Notes under the pieces: generated by a model
Databases searched by the model: none
What the model was told of the DNA's origin: nothing
Seen by the model: only the letters and a program-made list of their open reading frames with translations
Shown here: one piece after another, positions 29,805 through 40,251 of the stretch
How the letters are laid out: every line of letters starts with the position of its first letter
How positions within the stretch are numbered: position 1 is the first letter of the stretch
Origin: Pseudomonas sp. IB20
GTDB taxonomy: Bacteria; Pseudomonadota; Gammaproteobacteria; Pseudomonadales; Pseudomonadaceae
Length of the DNA: 64,000 nucleotides
Assembly (NCBI RefSeq): GCF_009707325.1
Contig: NZ_CP046103.1
Coordinates: forward strand, 372,001-436,000
Reading direction: 5' to 3'
Program-made: the position numbers and the translations under genes

Positions 29805-30506
29805 TCAGCGGCTCTGGCGTTGTTGTAACAACAGGTTGCTAAACCCGGCGCCGGCCAATTGTTTCTGCGCCACGGTCAGCTGTTCACGGTTGCTGAACGG
29901 CCCTACCAGCACGCGATACCAAGTCGAGTCCTTCACCGTGCCGGACTCCACCGTCACCGTCTGGCCCAGCAGAATGATCTGCGCTCGCACCCGATCCGCG
30001 TCCGCCTGTTTCGGGAACGAGCCCGCTTGCAGGAAGAACTTGGTCACCGGTGCCGCTTTGGTCTGCGCAACCGGCGGTGGCGGCGGCGGGGTGATCCCGG
30101 CCAGCGCCGCTTGAGCGCGTGCGGTGTCGATTTTCGCCGCTTCCGCAGGCGTCACGGGTGTGGTCGGCACTTGCGGCGTCGGCAGGGTTTTCTCCGGCAC
30201 GGCGTCGGGCGGCACGATCACTTCCGATTCCGGCAGCAGCGTGTAGAAATCGTACTTCGGCTTCACCGGCGCGGTCGGGCTCGGCGCCGTCTTGTTGGCT
30301 TCGGCCATTTTCGTGGCTTTCTGCTGCTCTTGCTTGACGCGTTTAACGTCATCGCCCTTGCCCGGCTCCAGCTTCATCAGGATCACGACAAACGCACCGA
30401 CCGCCAGGCCGATGGCCATCCACAACCAGCCCGGAATCGGCTTTTTCGCCGGGGCTTGATAGCGGCTGGCGCCGCGCTTGGGTGCAGGTTTTTTCTTGGC
30501 AGCCAA
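29805..30506 (-). CDS. SPOR-domain membrane protein
   Basis: A 233-residue protein with a basic N-terminus, one membrane helix (GWLWMAIGLAVGAFVVILM, about residues 25-43), an Ala/Pro/Lys linker and a C-terminal SPOR domain (FLQAGSFPKQADADRVRAQI ... RVLVGPFSNREQL, about 155-230). SPOR domains bind denuded peptidoglycan at the septum. It starts 1 nt after argS. FtsN-like in layout, but a specific division role is inferred. Confidence 0.88.
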   Translation of the reverse strand: MAAKKKPAPKRGASRYQAPAKKPIPGWLWMAIGLAVGAFVVILMKLEPGKGDDVKRVKQEQQKATKMAEANKTAPSPTAPVKPKYDFYTLLPESEVIVPPDAVPEKTLPTPQVPTTPVTPAEAAKIDTARAQAALAGITPPPPPPVAQTKAAPVTKFFLQAGSFPKQADADRVRAQIILLGQTVTVESGTVKDSTWYRVLVGPFSNREQLTVAQKQLAGAGFSNLLLQQRQSR

Positions 30507-30507
30507 C

Positions 30508-32244
30508 TTACATACGCTCCAGGGTTTCCAGGCCTAACAATTCCAGGCCTTGCTTGAGGGTCCGTCCAGCCAGTGCGGCGAGGCGCAGGCGACTTTGCTT
30601 CTGGGCTTCGTCGTCGGCGGTGAGGATCGGGCAGTGCTCGTAGAAGCTGGAGAACAGGCCGGCGACTTCATACAAATAGGTGCAGAGGACATGCGGCGTG
30701 CCTTTCTCACCGACGCTGTTCAACACTTCTGCGAATTGCGCCAGTTTGGCCGCCAATTCCTGTTCGTGAGGAGCATCGAGCACGATCTGGCCTTCAACTT
30801 CGCTGAAGTCCTTGCCCAGCTTGCGGAACACGCCGGCCACGCGGGTGTAGGCGTACAGCAGGTACGGCGCGGTGTTGCCTTCGAAGTTGAGCATCAGTTC
30901 GAAGTTGAAGCTGTAGTCGCTGGTGCGGTGCTTGGACAGGTCGGCGTATTTCACCGCGCCAATACCCACCACGCGGGCGATGTTGCGCAACTCGGCTTCG
31001 GCCAGCTCCGGGTTCTTTTCCTTCACCAGGTTGTAGGCACGCTCCTGGGCTTCGTTCAGCAGGTCGATCAGCTTCACGGTGCCGCCATCGCGGGTCTTGA
31101 ACGGGCGGCCGTCGGCGCCGTTCATGGTGCCGAAGCCCATGTGTTCCATGTGCATCGGGTGGGTGACGAAACCTGCGCGGCGTGCCACTTCAAACACCTG
31201 CTGGAAGTGCAGGGCCTGGCGCTGGTCGACGAAATACAGCGCGCGGTCGGCTTTCAGCACGCCGCTGCGGTAGCGCACGGCCGCCAGGTCGGTGGTGGCG
31301 TAGAGGTAGCCGCCATCGGCCTTGACGATGATGACCGGCAGCGGCTCGCCGTCGGCGGTCTTGAATTCTTCGAGGAACACGCACTGCGCGCCGTTACTCT
31401 CCACCAGCAGGCCCTTGGCCTTGAGGTCGTTTACCACGTTGATCAGGTCGTCGTTGTAGGCACTTTCGCCCATCACGTCGGCCATGGTCAGCTTCACGTT
31501 GAGCAGCTCGTAGATTTCCTGGCAGTGCGACAACGAGATCTCGCGGAAGCGGCCCCACAGCGCCAGGCATTCCTTGTCGCCGGCTTGCAGCTTGACCACC
31601 AGGCCACGGGCGCGGTCGGCGAACTCTTCGGACTCGTCAAAACGCTTTTTGGCGGCGCGGTAGAAGTTTTCCAGGTCGGCCAGCTCGTTGCTGGTGATCG
31701 GGTTTTCCTGCAGGTAGGCCATCAGCATGCCGAACTGGGTGCCCCAGTCGCCCACGTGGTTCTGACGGATTACGGTGTCACCGAGGAACTCCAGCACCCG
31801 CGCCACGCCGTCGCCAATGATGGTCGAACGCAAGTGGCCCACGTGCATCTCTTTAGCCAGGTTGGGGGCCGACAGGTCAATCGCCACGCGCTCCAGCGGG
31901 CCGGCCTTGCGCACGCCGATCTTGGCGTCGGCCAGGGCGGCGTCCAGGCGCGAAGCCAGGGCCTGGGTGTTCTGGAAGAAGTTGATGAAGCCTGGGCCGG
32001 CGATCTCAGCCTTGGTGACGCTCTCGTCAGCCGGCAGTGCGGCGATGATTTTTTCCGCCAGGTCGCGCGGCTTCATGCCCGCAGGCTTGGCCAGCATCAT
32101 CGCGATGTTGCTGGCGAAGTCGCCGTGGGTCTTATCGCGGGTGTTTTCCACCTGGATCGCCGGCGTCAGGCCTTCAGGCAACACACCTTCGTTGACGAGT
32201 TGGGTGAGGGCTTGCTGGATCAACTGGCGAATGGTGTCTTTCAT
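30508..32244 (-). CDS. argS: Arginyl-tRNA synthetase
   Basis: A 578-residue class I aminoacyl-tRNA synthetase. The N-terminal Add-1 domain precedes the HIGH-like motif in [18 protein letters not shown] (about residue 130). The C-terminal anticodon-binding domain ends [10 protein letters not shown]. The ATG at 32244 gives the family start [13 protein letters not shown] and has AGAGAACAC upstream; a longer start adds 7 residues. It is followed directly by the SPOR gene. Confidence 0.97.
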   Translation of the reverse strand: MKDTIRQLIQQALTQLVNEGVLPEGLTPAIQVENTRDKTHGDFASNIAMMLAKPAGMKPRDLAEKIIAALPADESVTKAEIAGPGFINFFQNTQALASRLDAALADAKIGVRKAGPLERVAIDLSAPNLAKEMHVGHLRSTIIGDGVARVLEFLGDTVIRQNHVGDWGTQFGMLMAYLQENPITSNELADLENFYRAAKKRFDESEEFADRARGLVVKLQAGDKECLALWGRFREISLSHCQEIYELLNVKLTMADVMGESAYNDDLINVVNDLKAKGLLVESNGAQCVFLEEFKTADGEPLPVIIVKADGGYLYATTDLAAVRYRSGVLKADRALYFVDQRQALHFQQVFEVARRAGFVTHPMHMEHMGFGTMNGADGRPFKTRDGGTVKLIDLLNEAQERAYNLVKEKNPELAEAELRNIARVVGIGAVKYADLSKHRTSDYSFNFELMLNFEGNTAPYLLYAYTRVAGVFRKLGKDFSEVEGQIVLDAPHEQELAAKLAQFAEVLNSVGEKGTPHVLCTYLYEVAGLFSSFYEHCPILTADDEAQKQSRLRLAALAGRTLKQGLELLGLETLERM

Positions 32245-32307
32245 GGTGTTCTCTTTCGACCGCAAGCGGCGGCGCGCGATGCGCAGGTGGAAAAACTGGG
32301 CATTATC

Positions 32308-32386
32308 CGTGGCGAGGGCGGGCTTGCCAACCGTTCAGACCAGATGGCGGACCTGCGGGCCTCATCGCGGGCAAGCCCGCTCCCAC
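32308..32386. repeat. REP pair between priA and argS
   Basis: GGCGAGGGCGGGCTTGCC and CGCGGGCAAGCCCGCTCCCACA face each other across about 40 bp. A partial REP arm (GTGGGCGCTGGCGTGCC) lies at 32413-32429. Together these fill the 32245-32434 gap. Confidence 0.75.
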
Positions 32387-32434
32387 ATTTAAGGGTATTC
32401 ACATTTCAAAATGTGGGCGCTGGCGTGCCTGCTA

Positions 32435-34654
32435 TCAATACAGGTCTACCGGGTCCACATCCAACGACCATCGCACTTGCCGGCCGCTGGGCATTTGCTC
32501 CAGGGCAAGTAACCAGCTACTTAATAGCCGATGCAGTGGTGCGCGGGACGTTGCCTGCAAGAGTAGCTGGGCGCGATAACGCCCGGCGCGGCGTTCCATA
32601 GGCGCGGGCACCGGGCCGAGCAATTCGATGCCGGTCAGACCCAGTTCGCCAAGCAAACGTTCGGCGGCGCTGCACGCCTCATCCAGAAAACTTTCTGCCT
32701 GCCCCGGTTTGTGGGCTTCGGCGCGCAGCAAGGCCAAATGGGAAAAGGGCGGCAGGCCGGCGGCGCGGCGTTCGCTCAAGGCCTGTTCGGCGAAGGCAAA
32801 GTAGCCTTGTTCGGTCAGCTGGATCAACAGCGGATGGTCGGCCAGGTGCGTCTGGATAATCACTCGGCCCGGCTCTTCGGCCCGCCCGGCCCGGCCCGCG
32901 ACCTGCACGATCAACTGCGCCATGCGTTCGCTGGCGCGGAAGTCGCCGGAGAACAGGCCGCCGTCGGCATCCAGGATCGACACCAGCGTCACCCGTGGAA
33001 AGTGGTGCCCTTTGGCAAGCATCTGCGTGCCGATCAGGATGCACGGCTGGCCTTTCTGGATGGTCGCGAACAGCTGGTTCATTGCGTCTTTGCGCGACGT
33101 GCTGTCGCGATCGACTCGCAGTACCGGGTAGTCCGGGAACAAAATCCCCAGGCGCTCTTCAGCACGCTCGGTGCCGGCGCCCACTGGGCGCAAGTCCACC
33201 TTGCCGCATTGCGGGCAGTGGCGTGGCACCCGTTCCACATGGCCGCAGTGATGGCAGCGCAACTCGCCGTGGCGCTGGTGCACGGTCATGCGCGCATCGC
33301 AGCGCTCGCACTCGGACATCCAGCCGCAGTCATGGCACAGCAGCGTCGGCGCAAAGCCCCGGCGGTTGAGAAACACCAGCACTTGCTGGCCGGCGGCGAG
33401 GGTCTGGCCGATGGCTTGTTGCATTGGCCCGGAAATGCCGCTGTCCAGCGGGCGGCTTTTGACGTCCAGGCGCAGGAAACGCGGTTGTTTGGCGCCACCT
33501 GCGCGCTCATTCAGGCGTAGGAGCCCGTAACGGCCGGTGTAGGCGTTGTGCAGGCTTTCCAGGGAAGGCGTGGCCGAGCCCAGCACAATCGGGATGTCTT
33601 CCTGGCGTGCGCGTACCAGCGCCAGGTCGCGGGCGTGGTAGCGCAGGCCTTCCTGCTGTTTATAGGAGCCGTCGTGCTCCTCGTCGATGATGATCAGCCC
33701 GGGGTTTTTCATTGGCGTGAACAGCGCCGAACGGGTGCCGATAATAATGTCGGCCTCACCGTCCCGCGCCGCCAGCCAGGACTCCAGGCGTTCGCGGTCG
33801 TTGACCGCCGAATGCACCAGGGCGATGCGCGCATTGAAGCGCTGCTCGAAACGCGCCAGGGTTTGCGGGCCCAAGTTAATCTCGGGGATCAGCACCAGTG
33901 CCTGTTTGCCGGCCTTCAGGGTTTCGCGGATGAGCTGCAAATAGACTTCGGTCTTGCCGCTGCCGGTCACGCCGGCCAGCAGGAACGCATGGAAGCTGCC
34001 TGCGCCTGCGCGGATGGCTTCATAAGCAGCCCGTTGCTCGGGGTTCAGCGGCAGTTCGGGTTGGGCCAGCCAGTGTTCGTGGCGCGGGTCCGGCGCGTGC
34101 TTGCGGATTTCCACCTGCACCAGGCCCTTGGCCAGCAGCAGGTCGAGGCTGTCCTTGCTCAGCATCAGCTTGCTTAATAGCTGATGCGCCACGCCGTGGG
34201 GGTGCTGCGCCAGCGTGGCCAGGGCTTCACGCTGGCGCGGCGCGCGGGCGATGCGCGGGTCGTCCAGGCGGGCGCCGGGCACCATCGACCAGAAGCGTTC
34301 TTGGCGTGCTTCGGCCAACTCGCCCTGGCGCAGCAGCACCGGCAGCGCCCAGCTCAGCGTGTCACCCAGGCTGTGCTGGTAATACTGGGCAGTCCACAGG
34401 CACAGCTTGAACAAGGCCGGGGGCAGTGGCGCAGTGGCGTCGAGGATAGCGATGGCGGGCTTGAGCTTTTCTGCGGGCACTTCGCTGTGGTCGGCGACTT
34501 CCACCAGGATGCCGATCATTTCCCGCCGCCCGAACGGCACGCGCACACGCATGCCCGGCTGCAACTGCGCGCGCAGCACGCCGGCCGGGGCGCGGTAGTC
34601 GAACAGGCGGCGCAGAGGCGAGGGCAGGGCTAGGCGCAAAATGGCGTCGGGCAC
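32435..34654 (-). CDS. priA: Primosomal protein N' (replication restart helicase PriA)
   Basis: A 739-residue SF2 helicase that reloads replisomes at collapsed forks. The 3'BD N-terminal part is followed by Walker A GVTGSGKTEVY, the DEEH box IIDEEHDGSYKQ and the zinc cluster of eight Cys (CHDCGWMSECERC ... CHHCGHVERVPRHCPQC). The C-terminal helicase motifs are GTQMLAKGHHFPRV and QVAGRAGRAE. Length matches the family. Confidence 0.97.
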   Translation of the reverse strand: MPDAILRLALPSPLRRLFDYRAPAGVLRAQLQPGMRVRVPFGRREMIGILVEVADHSEVPAEKLKPAIAILDATAPLPPALFKLCLWTAQYYQHSLGDTLSWALPVLLRQGELAEARQERFWSMVPGARLDDPRIARAPRQREALATLAQHPHGVAHQLLSKLMLSKDSLDLLLAKGLVQVEIRKHAPDPRHEHWLAQPELPLNPEQRAAYEAIRAGAGSFHAFLLAGVTGSGKTEVYLQLIRETLKAGKQALVLIPEINLGPQTLARFEQRFNARIALVHSAVNDRERLESWLAARDGEADIIIGTRSALFTPMKNPGLIIIDEEHDGSYKQQEGLRYHARDLALVRARQEDIPIVLGSATPSLESLHNAYTGRYGLLRLNERAGGAKQPRFLRLDVKSRPLDSGISGPMQQAIGQTLAAGQQVLVFLNRRGFAPTLLCHDCGWMSECERCDARMTVHQRHGELRCHHCGHVERVPRHCPQCGKVDLRPVGAGTERAEERLGILFPDYPVLRVDRDSTSRKDAMNQLFATIQKGQPCILIGTQMLAKGHHFPRVTLVSILDADGGLFSGDFRASERMAQLIVQVAGRAGRAEEPGRVIIQTHLADHPLLIQLTEQGYFAFAEQALSERRAAGLPPFSHLALLRAEAHKPGQAESFLDEACSAAERLLGELGLTGIELLGPVPAPMERRAGRYRAQLLLQATSRAPLHRLLSSWLLALEQMPSGRQVRWSLDVDPVDLY

Positions 34655-35013
34655 GCGGGGGGTCTCTTATAAAGGCAGGCGGTGGCGCAGGGGCGCGAGC
34701 CTAGCAGACCTGCGGTGGAGGTGTCCCGTCTCGGGTGTTGGAGGCAGCACTTCTGTGGGCGCCGGGCTTGCCCGCGCTAGCGGCGTATCAGTCGCCGGAT
34801 TGGGTGCCTGACACGCCGCCATCGCGGGCAAGCCCGGCTCCCACAATGATCGTGGTGAGCCGGAAGTTTTCTGATGAAAGGGGCTTTTATGTGCGCAAAC
34901 GACAGGCGCCGCCGCTTGCGCGTTTAAAAAGGTCTGGTAGAATCCGCGGCCTAATTACGTGCGGTATTCGACAATAGTGTCGTGTGGCGGCACGCTAGCC
35001 CGAGGAAGTCACC
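34655..35013. promoter_or_regulatory. priA/rpmE divergent intergenic region (REPIN and rpmE promoter)
   Basis: This 359-bp gap separates divergent priA and rpmE. It holds a REPIN at 34754-34845 and a probable rpmE promoter: TTGCGC (34916-34921) and TAGAAT (34938-34943), 16 nt apart. A leader of about 65 nt then leads to the rpmE ATG. I see no further gene. Confidence 0.5.
34754..34845. repeat. REPIN upstream of rpmE
   Basis: TGTGGGCGCCGGGCTTGCCCGCG is mirrored by CGCGGGCAAGCCCGGCTCCCACA. GCGGCGTATCAG and CTGACACGCCGCC extend the arms inward. Confidence 0.88.
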
Positions 35014-35247
35014 ATGAAAGCCGATATCCATCCAGCGTACGAAACCATCGCAGTAACCTGCAGCTGCGGCAACAAGTTCGAAACGCGTTCGAACCTGTGC
35101 AAGCCACTGGGTACTGACGTATGCAACGAGTGCCACCCGTTCTACACCGGTAAGCAGAAAACTCTGGACACCGGCGGCCGTGTACAGCGCTTCGCAGATC
35201 GCTTTGGTGCTTTCGGCAAGAAGCCTGCTGCTACTCCAGCAGAGTAA
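35014..35247 (+). CDS. rpmE: 50S ribosomal protein L31 (zinc-binding form)
   Basis: A 77-residue ribosomal protein at the intersubunit bridge. It is the C+ type: Cys16 and Cys18 (CSC) with Cys37 and Cys40 (CNEC) bind zinc, so it can be replaced by a C- paralogue under zinc shortage. It is a few residues longer than some homologues at the Ala/Pro-rich tail. A good AGGAAG precedes the ATG. Confidence 0.97.
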   Translation: MKADIHPAYETIAVTCSCGNKFETRSNLCKPLGTDVCNECHPFYTGKQKTLDTGGRVQRFADRFGAFGKKPAATPAE

Positions 35248-35282
35248 GGCTCAAAAGCCCTTTGGGTTTTTGTCAGCTGTTG

Positions 35283-35313
35283 AAAAAGGCGTCCCTTGTG
35301 GACGCCTTTTTTG
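35283..35313 (+). terminator. Rho-independent terminator after rpmE
   Basis: AAAAAGGCGTCC-CTTGT-GGACGCCTTTTTT: a 12-bp stem with a T-run. Confidence 0.9.
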
Positions 35314-35535
35314 TGGCCGCGATTTGGCGAAGCGTTGCAAAATTGATTTTTGAATAAAAAATTGTAGACATTTTTTAAGGTGATTGTGAACAGTTAAGCC
35401 CTTGTATCCCGTGGCTCTTGGCCAAAAGTCGTAGCGCAGGGCCCTTGACACCTGTGACTGCCCAGTCTTGTAGGGACTTTGCGACACGCGTATCCTCGGC
35501 GGTCCGTCGACCAACAGTAAAAGCGGAATGCCGAT

Positions 35536-36804
35536 ATGTCTGATTTGAAAACTGCCGCTCTCGAATATCATGCCCATCCTCGTCCAGGAAAGCTGAGTGT
35601 AGAGCTCACCAAAGCCACTGCCACCGCCCGCGACCTGTCGCTGGCCTACAGCCCTGGCGTTGCCGAGCCCGTACGTGAAATCGCCCGCGACCCTGAACTG
35701 GCGTACAAGTACACCGGCAAAGGCAACCTGGTTGCAGTGATTTCCGATGGCACCGCGATTCTCGGCCTGGGCAACCTCGGCCCATTGGCATCCAAGCCAG
35801 TCATGGAAGGTAAGGGTGTGCTGTTCAAGCGCTTTGCCGGCATCGACGTTTTCGACATCGAAGTCGATTCCGAAAGCCCGCAGGCGTTCATCGACACGGT
35901 TAAGCGCATTTCCATCACCTTCGGTGGCATCAACCTGGAAGACATCAAGGCACCTGAGTGCTTCGAGATCGAAAAGGCCCTGATCGAGCAGTGCGACATT
36001 CCGGTATTCCACGATGACCAGCACGGTACCGCGATCGTTACTGCGGCCGGCATGATCAACGCCCTGGAAATCGCCGGCAAAACGCTGGCTGACGCGCAAA
36101 TCGTCTGCCTGGGCGCCGGCGCGGCGGCCATCTCCTGCATGAAGTTGCTGGTGAGCATGGGCGCCCGGCTTGAAAACATCTTCATGGTCGACAGCAAGGG
36201 CGTTATTCAGTCCGAGCGTACCGACCTGAACCAGTACAAGGCGATGTTTGCCCACGCGACCGACAAGCGCACCCTGGCTGACGCCCTCAACGGTGCAGAC
36301 GTGTTCGTTGGCCTGTCCGGCCCGAACCTGCTGGGCGCTGAAGGCCTCAAGTCCATGGCGGCCAACCCGATCGTGTTCGCTTGCTCCAACCCTGATCCGG
36401 AAATTGCCCCGGAACTGGCGCACGCCACCCGTGACGACGTGATCATGGCCACCGGCCGTTCGGACTACCCGAACCAGGTCAACAACGTACTGGGCTTCCC
36501 GTTCATCTTCCGTGGTGCCCTGGACGTTCGCGCCAAGCGCATCAACGAAGAGATGAAAGTGGCTGCCGCCAACGCCCTGCGTGAACTGGCCAAACTGCCG
36601 GTGCCTCAGGAAGTGTGCGACGCCTACGGTGGCATCAAGCTGGAATTCGGCCGTGAGTACATCATTCCCAAGCCAATGGATAAGCGCCTGATCACCCTGA
36701 TCTCCGATGCCGTGGCCAAAGCCGCCATCGAGACCGGTGTGGCTACCCTGCCGTATCCGAAGCACTACCCGCTGCAAAGCGTGGATGATGTGTTCAACGG
36801 CTAA
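35536..36804 (+). CDS. maeB: NADP-dependent malic enzyme (oxaloacetate-decarboxylating)
   Basis: A 422-residue enzyme that converts malate to pyruvate and CO2, making NADPH. Motifs [19 protein letters not shown] (metal/substrate) and [14 protein letters not shown] (NADP fold) are complete. It is the short form: the C-terminal phosphotransacetylase-like domain of E. coli MaeB is absent, as is usual for this Pseudomonas gene. It is monocistronic with a strong terminator. The 288-bp gap before it has a TTGACA near 35445 but no clear -10. Confidence 0.95.
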   Translation: MSDLKTAALEYHAHPRPGKLSVELTKATATARDLSLAYSPGVAEPVREIARDPELAYKYTGKGNLVAVISDGTAILGLGNLGPLASKPVMEGKGVLFKRFAGIDVFDIEVDSESPQAFIDTVKRISITFGGINLEDIKAPECFEIEKALIEQCDIPVFHDDQHGTAIVTAAGMINALEIAGKTLADAQIVCLGAGAAAISCMKLLVSMGARLENIFMVDSKGVIQSERTDLNQYKAMFAHATDKRTLADALNGADVFVGLSGPNLLGAEGLKSMAANPIVFACSNPDPEIAPELAHATRDDVIMATGRSDYPNQVNNVLGFPFIFRGALDVRAKRINEEMKVAAANALRELAKLPVPQEVCDAYGGIKLEFGREYIIPKPMDKRLITLISDAVAKAAIETGVATLPYPKHYPLQSVDDVFNG

Positions 36805-36823
36805 GCCGTTGTAGCGCACCAAC

Positions 36824-36858
36824 AAAAAGCCCCGGCTCTCGCGAGTCGGGGCTTTTTT
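36824..36858. terminator. Rho-independent terminator between maeB and ponA
   Basis: AAAAAGCCCCGGCTC and GAGTCGGGGCTTTTTT pair around TCGC. The A-run and T-run on both sides make it work for the two convergent genes. Confidence 0.92.
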
Positions 36859-36912
36859 GTGGCGGTACCAAGCCAGCTCCTACATTGGAGCTGCGCTCAG
36901 CCGCAGATCGAG

Positions 36913-39378
36913 TTAGAAGAGATCGATCGGTGCCCCCTCGTCCGCCGGCAGCGGGCTGCCCGGTGCAACGCCATTGCCCAGCTCGTTGACCGACGGTGGC
37001 GTGTCTTCGCTTTTGAACAGCTCGAAGAACGCATTCGGCGTGCTCGGCGATGCCGCACGGCCGCTCACCGGGTCAATCCGCAGGCTGAGAATGCCTTCCG
37101 GCTCGGGCTGGGTGTGCAGCGGCTTGTCCTTCAAGGCCGCGCCCATGTAGCTCATCCAGATCGGCAGCGCGACGGTGCCACCAAACTCGCGGCGGCCCAG
37201 GCTTTCCGGTTGGTCGTAGCCGGTCCACACGGTGGTCACGTAGTCGCCGTTGTAGCCGGAGAACCAGGCGTCCTTGGATTCGTTAGTGGTACCGGTCTTG
37301 CCCGCGATATCCGCACGGCCCAGTGCCAGTGCGCGACGGCCGGTGCCTTTCTTGATCACGTCTTCCAGGATGCTGTTGAGGATATATGTGGTGCGACCAT
37401 CCACGATCCGCTCAGCCACTGCCGGCGCTTGTGGCTCGGTGGGCGCAGCGGCGTTTGCCGCAGGCGCTGCGCCTGGGGTCGGTTCGATGGTGATTCCGCC
37501 GTTGCTCGGTGCCGCGAGGCCATCCGTCGCGGCCACGCCATTGACCACGTCACCCGGCACGCGTGGCGGGTTGGCGGTGAACAGGGTGTCGCCGTTACGG
37601 CTTTCGATCTTTTCTATCAGGTACGGCGTGATCTTGTAGCCGCCGTTGGCAAAGGTGCTCCAGCCCGTGGCGATTTCCATTGGCGTGAGGGTCGCGGTGC
37701 CGAGGGCCAGGGACAGGTTTGGCGGCAGGTCCGACTTGGCGAAGCCGAAGCGCGTCATGTAGTCGATGGTCTTGCCCACGCCCATCGCCTGCAGCAAGCG
37801 GATCGACACCAGGTTGCGCGACTTGTACAGCGCCTCGCGGATACGGATCGGGCCGAGGAAGGTGTTGGTGTCGTTCTTCGGGCGCCAGACCTTGTCCAGG
37901 TACTCGTCGACAAACACGATCGGCGCGTCGTTGACCAGGCTGGCGGCGGTGTAGCCGTTATCCAGCGCAGCGCTGTAGACGAACGGCTTGAAGCTCGAGC
38001 CCGGTTGGCGCTTGGCCTGGGTCGCGCGGTTGTAGTTGCTTTGCTCGAAGGCAAAACCGCCGACCAGGGCGCGGATCGCACCGTTCTGCGGGTCCAGGGA
38101 CACCAGCGCGCCTTGCGCCACAGGTACTTGGCTGAACTTCAGGCTGTCGTCTTTCTGGCGTTGCACGCGGATCAAATCACCCACTTGCGCCACGTCAGAC
38201 GGCTGCTTGGGCATCGGGCCCATGCTGTTGGTGTTCAGGAAGGGGCGTGCCCACTTCATGCTGTCCCACGAAACATGACCTTCGCCGGTGCGGGTCAGCA
38301 CCTGCACGCCATCTTTATTCACTTGGGTGACGATGGCCGGCTCCAGGCCGCTGATTGGGCGCTGTTTGCCCAATTCTGTGGTCCAGGCGCTCAAGGTCTT
38401 GCCCGGCAGGCGCGATTCAGGGCCACGGTAGCCATGGCGTTGGTCGTAGGTGACTAAGCCTGCGTGTACCGAGTTATTGGCGATTTCCTGCAGGTCGCTC
38501 GGAATCGTTGTGGTCACGCGGAAGCCTTCAGTGTAGGCCTCGCTGCCATAGCGGCCGACCATCTCGGCCCGCGCCATTTCCGCGATGTAGGGTGCGTTCA
38601 CTTCCGGCGTCGGCACGTGGTAGCTGGCGTTCAACGGCTCAGCCACGGCGCTTTCATAGGCGACCTGGTCGATCTTGCCCAGCTTGTACATGCGGCCCAG
38701 GATCCAGTCGCGGCGCTCTTTGCTGCGCGCCGGGTTGGCCAGTGGGTTGAAGCGTGAAGGGGCTTTAGGCAGGCCGGCAATCATCGCCATCTGCGCCAGG
38801 CTGGCGTCACGAATCGACTTGCCGTAGTAGACCTGGGACGCCGCTTCGATGCCGTAGGCGCGGTTACCCAGGTAGATCTTGTTCACGTACAGCTCAAGGA
38901 TTTCATCTTTGGTCAGCTGACGTTCGATCTGCAGGGCCAACAGGATTTCAGTGGCCTTGCGCGAAAAGCTGCGCTCGCTGGTGAGGAAGAAGTTCTTCGC
39001 CACCTGCATGGTGATGGTGCTACCGCCGGATTGAATGTGTCCGCTTTTTACCAACTGAGTGGCCGCACGCACCAGGCTGCTGGGGTCGACGCCGTAGTGG
39101 TTGGCGAAATTATCATCTTCAGCCGAGAGCAGGGCATTGATGAAATTGGGCGGAATATCGGCGAAACGGATCGGTGTGCGGCGCATTTCGCCGAACTCCG
39201 CGATCAGTTTTTCGTCGCTGCTGTAGACCCGCAAAGGAATCTGCAACTGGATACTTCTGAGTGCCTCTACGGAGGGCAAACCCGGACTAAGGTAGAGGTA
39301 GGCCCCGCTGAGTACGAGCATCAGCCCGCAGACGATCGCGACAATGGAGTACCCGAAAAACTTCAGCAGACGAATCAA
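36913..39378 (-). CDS. ponA: Penicillin-binding protein 1A (bifunctional transglycosylase/transpeptidase)
   Basis: An 821-residue class A PBP. An N-terminal membrane anchor (residues about 8-30) is followed by the GT51 domain with EDDNFANHYGVD and RKATEILLALQIE. The OB-like insertion comes next, and the transpeptidase follows with SSFKPF (SxxK), SRN and KTGTTNESKDAW. It is transcribed away from pilM; the 216-bp gap between them should contain both promoters, a conserved arrangement. Confidence 0.97.
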   Translation of the reverse strand: MIRLLKFFGYSIVAIVCGLMLVLSGAYLYLSPGLPSVEALRSIQLQIPLRVYSSDEKLIAEFGEMRRTPIRFADIPPNFINALLSAEDDNFANHYGVDPSSLVRAATQLVKSGHIQSGGSTITMQVAKNFFLTSERSFSRKATEILLALQIERQLTKDEILELYVNKIYLGNRAYGIEAASQVYYGKSIRDASLAQMAMIAGLPKAPSRFNPLANPARSKERRDWILGRMYKLGKIDQVAYESAVAEPLNASYHVPTPEVNAPYIAEMARAEMVGRYGSEAYTEGFRVTTTIPSDLQEIANNSVHAGLVTYDQRHGYRGPESRLPGKTLSAWTTELGKQRPISGLEPAIVTQVNKDGVQVLTRTGEGHVSWDSMKWARPFLNTNSMGPMPKQPSDVAQVGDLIRVQRQKDDSLKFSQVPVAQGALVSLDPQNGAIRALVGGFAFEQSNYNRATQAKRQPGSSFKPFVYSAALDNGYTAASLVNDAPIVFVDEYLDKVWRPKNDTNTFLGPIRIREALYKSRNLVSIRLLQAMGVGKTIDYMTRFGFAKSDLPPNLSLALGTATLTPMEIATGWSTFANGGYKITPYLIEKIESRNGDTLFTANPPRVPGDVVNGVAATDGLAAPSNGGITIEPTPGAAPAANAAAPTEPQAPAVAERIVDGRTTYILNSILEDVIKKGTGRRALALGRADIAGKTGTTNESKDAWFSGYNGDYVTTVWTGYDQPESLGRREFGGTVALPIWMSYMGAALKDKPLHTQPEPEGILSLRIDPVSGRAASPSTPNAFFELFKSEDTPPSVNELGNGVAPGSPLPADEGAPIDLF

Positions 39379-39594
39379 GGCTTTTGGATTTCCAGAGAAA
39401 AGAATGAGTTACGCGTCGGGGCATGCATAACAAACGATGGATCAACCCGAGCAGCAGAAAAAAGCGGGGAAAAACGCTGGGCATTAAAGCATTTTCGGCC
39501 TGGGGCGTCATTCGCACCACTCAAACAAGTCGACCGAATGCACGATGCCCCGCGCTAATCAGGCGGTATGACAGGCAAAGTTTTAGGGAGTTTT

Positions 39595-40251
39595 ATGAGA
39601 AAGGGATTTTTCAGGCGAAAAGTCGACACCATGCTGGGCGTCGACATCAATGACACCGGCATCAAGCTGATTGAACTGGGCCGTTCAACCCGTGGCTATA
39701 GCGTTCATGGCTATGTCACACAGCGCTTGCCTGCCAATGCGGTGGTTGATGGCACGCTGCTGGACCTTGAGGCGATTGGGCGGGTACTGCAACAGGCGTT
39801 ATCTGAGTTGCATACTTCGGCCAGGCAGGCGGCTGTGGCGGTGGCGGGCCCTTCGGTTATCACGCGGGTGATAGAAATGGCGGCAGGGCTCAGCGACGAG
39901 GAGATGGTCTGGAAGATCCAGATGGAGGCCGATCAATACATTCCTTACCCCTTGGACGACGTCGCCATCGATTTTCAGGTGCGCGGCCCTTTGGCTCACG
40001 ACCCGGCCCGCGTCGAGGTGCTGCTGGCGGCGTGCCTCAAGCAGCAGGTCGAAGCCCGCGAAGCGGTTTTGGCCCTGGCCGGGCTGGTGACGCGGGTCGT
40101 GGATGTCGAAGGGTTTGCATTGGAGCGCGCTTGCAGTCAGGATTTCGCCAGCTTCATGCCGGGCCATCGAGTCGATGGCGCACAGTGGGCCGTGGATGCC
40201 CACGGGATGGGAATTGCTTGCGGGTTGGCCCTGAGGAGTTTCGCTGGATGA
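39595..40251 (+). CDS. pilM: Type IV pilus inner-membrane platform protein PilM, internally deleted
   Basis: A 218-residue actin-like PilM, against about 354 in P. aeruginosa. The N-terminal part is normal: LGVDINDTGIKLIELGRS, AVAGPSVITRVIEMAAGLS, EADQYIPYPLDDVAIDFQVRG. After VEGFALERA the protein passes through about 35 divergent residues straight to the family's terminal ACGLALRSF. About 135 residues, including the second nucleotide-binding subdomain, are missing in frame. The ATG at 39595 has TTAGGGAG upstream. ATP binding is unlikely to be normal. It overlaps pilN by 4 nt. Confidence 0.85.
   Translation: MRKGFFRRKVDTMLGVDINDTGIKLIELGRSTRGYSVHGYVTQRLPANAVVDGTLLDLEAIGRVLQQALSELHTSARQAAVAVAGPSVITRVIEMAAGLSDEEMVWKIQMEADQYIPYPLDDVAIDFQVRGPLAHDPARVEVLLAACLKQQVEAREAVLALAGLVTRVVDVEGFALERACSQDFASFMPGHRVDGAQWAVDAHGMGIACGLALRSFAG

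Noticed and set aside
35536..36804. maeB as a truncated gene because it lacks the phosphotransacetylase-like domain of the E. coli enzyme
   Set aside because: The short form with a complete malic-enzyme domain, a clean stop and a strong terminator is normal for this Pseudomonas locus.
36859..38457. 532-codon plus-strand frame opposite ponA
   Set aside because: It is a shadow of ponA, starts in the REP-like sequence and has no family motif.
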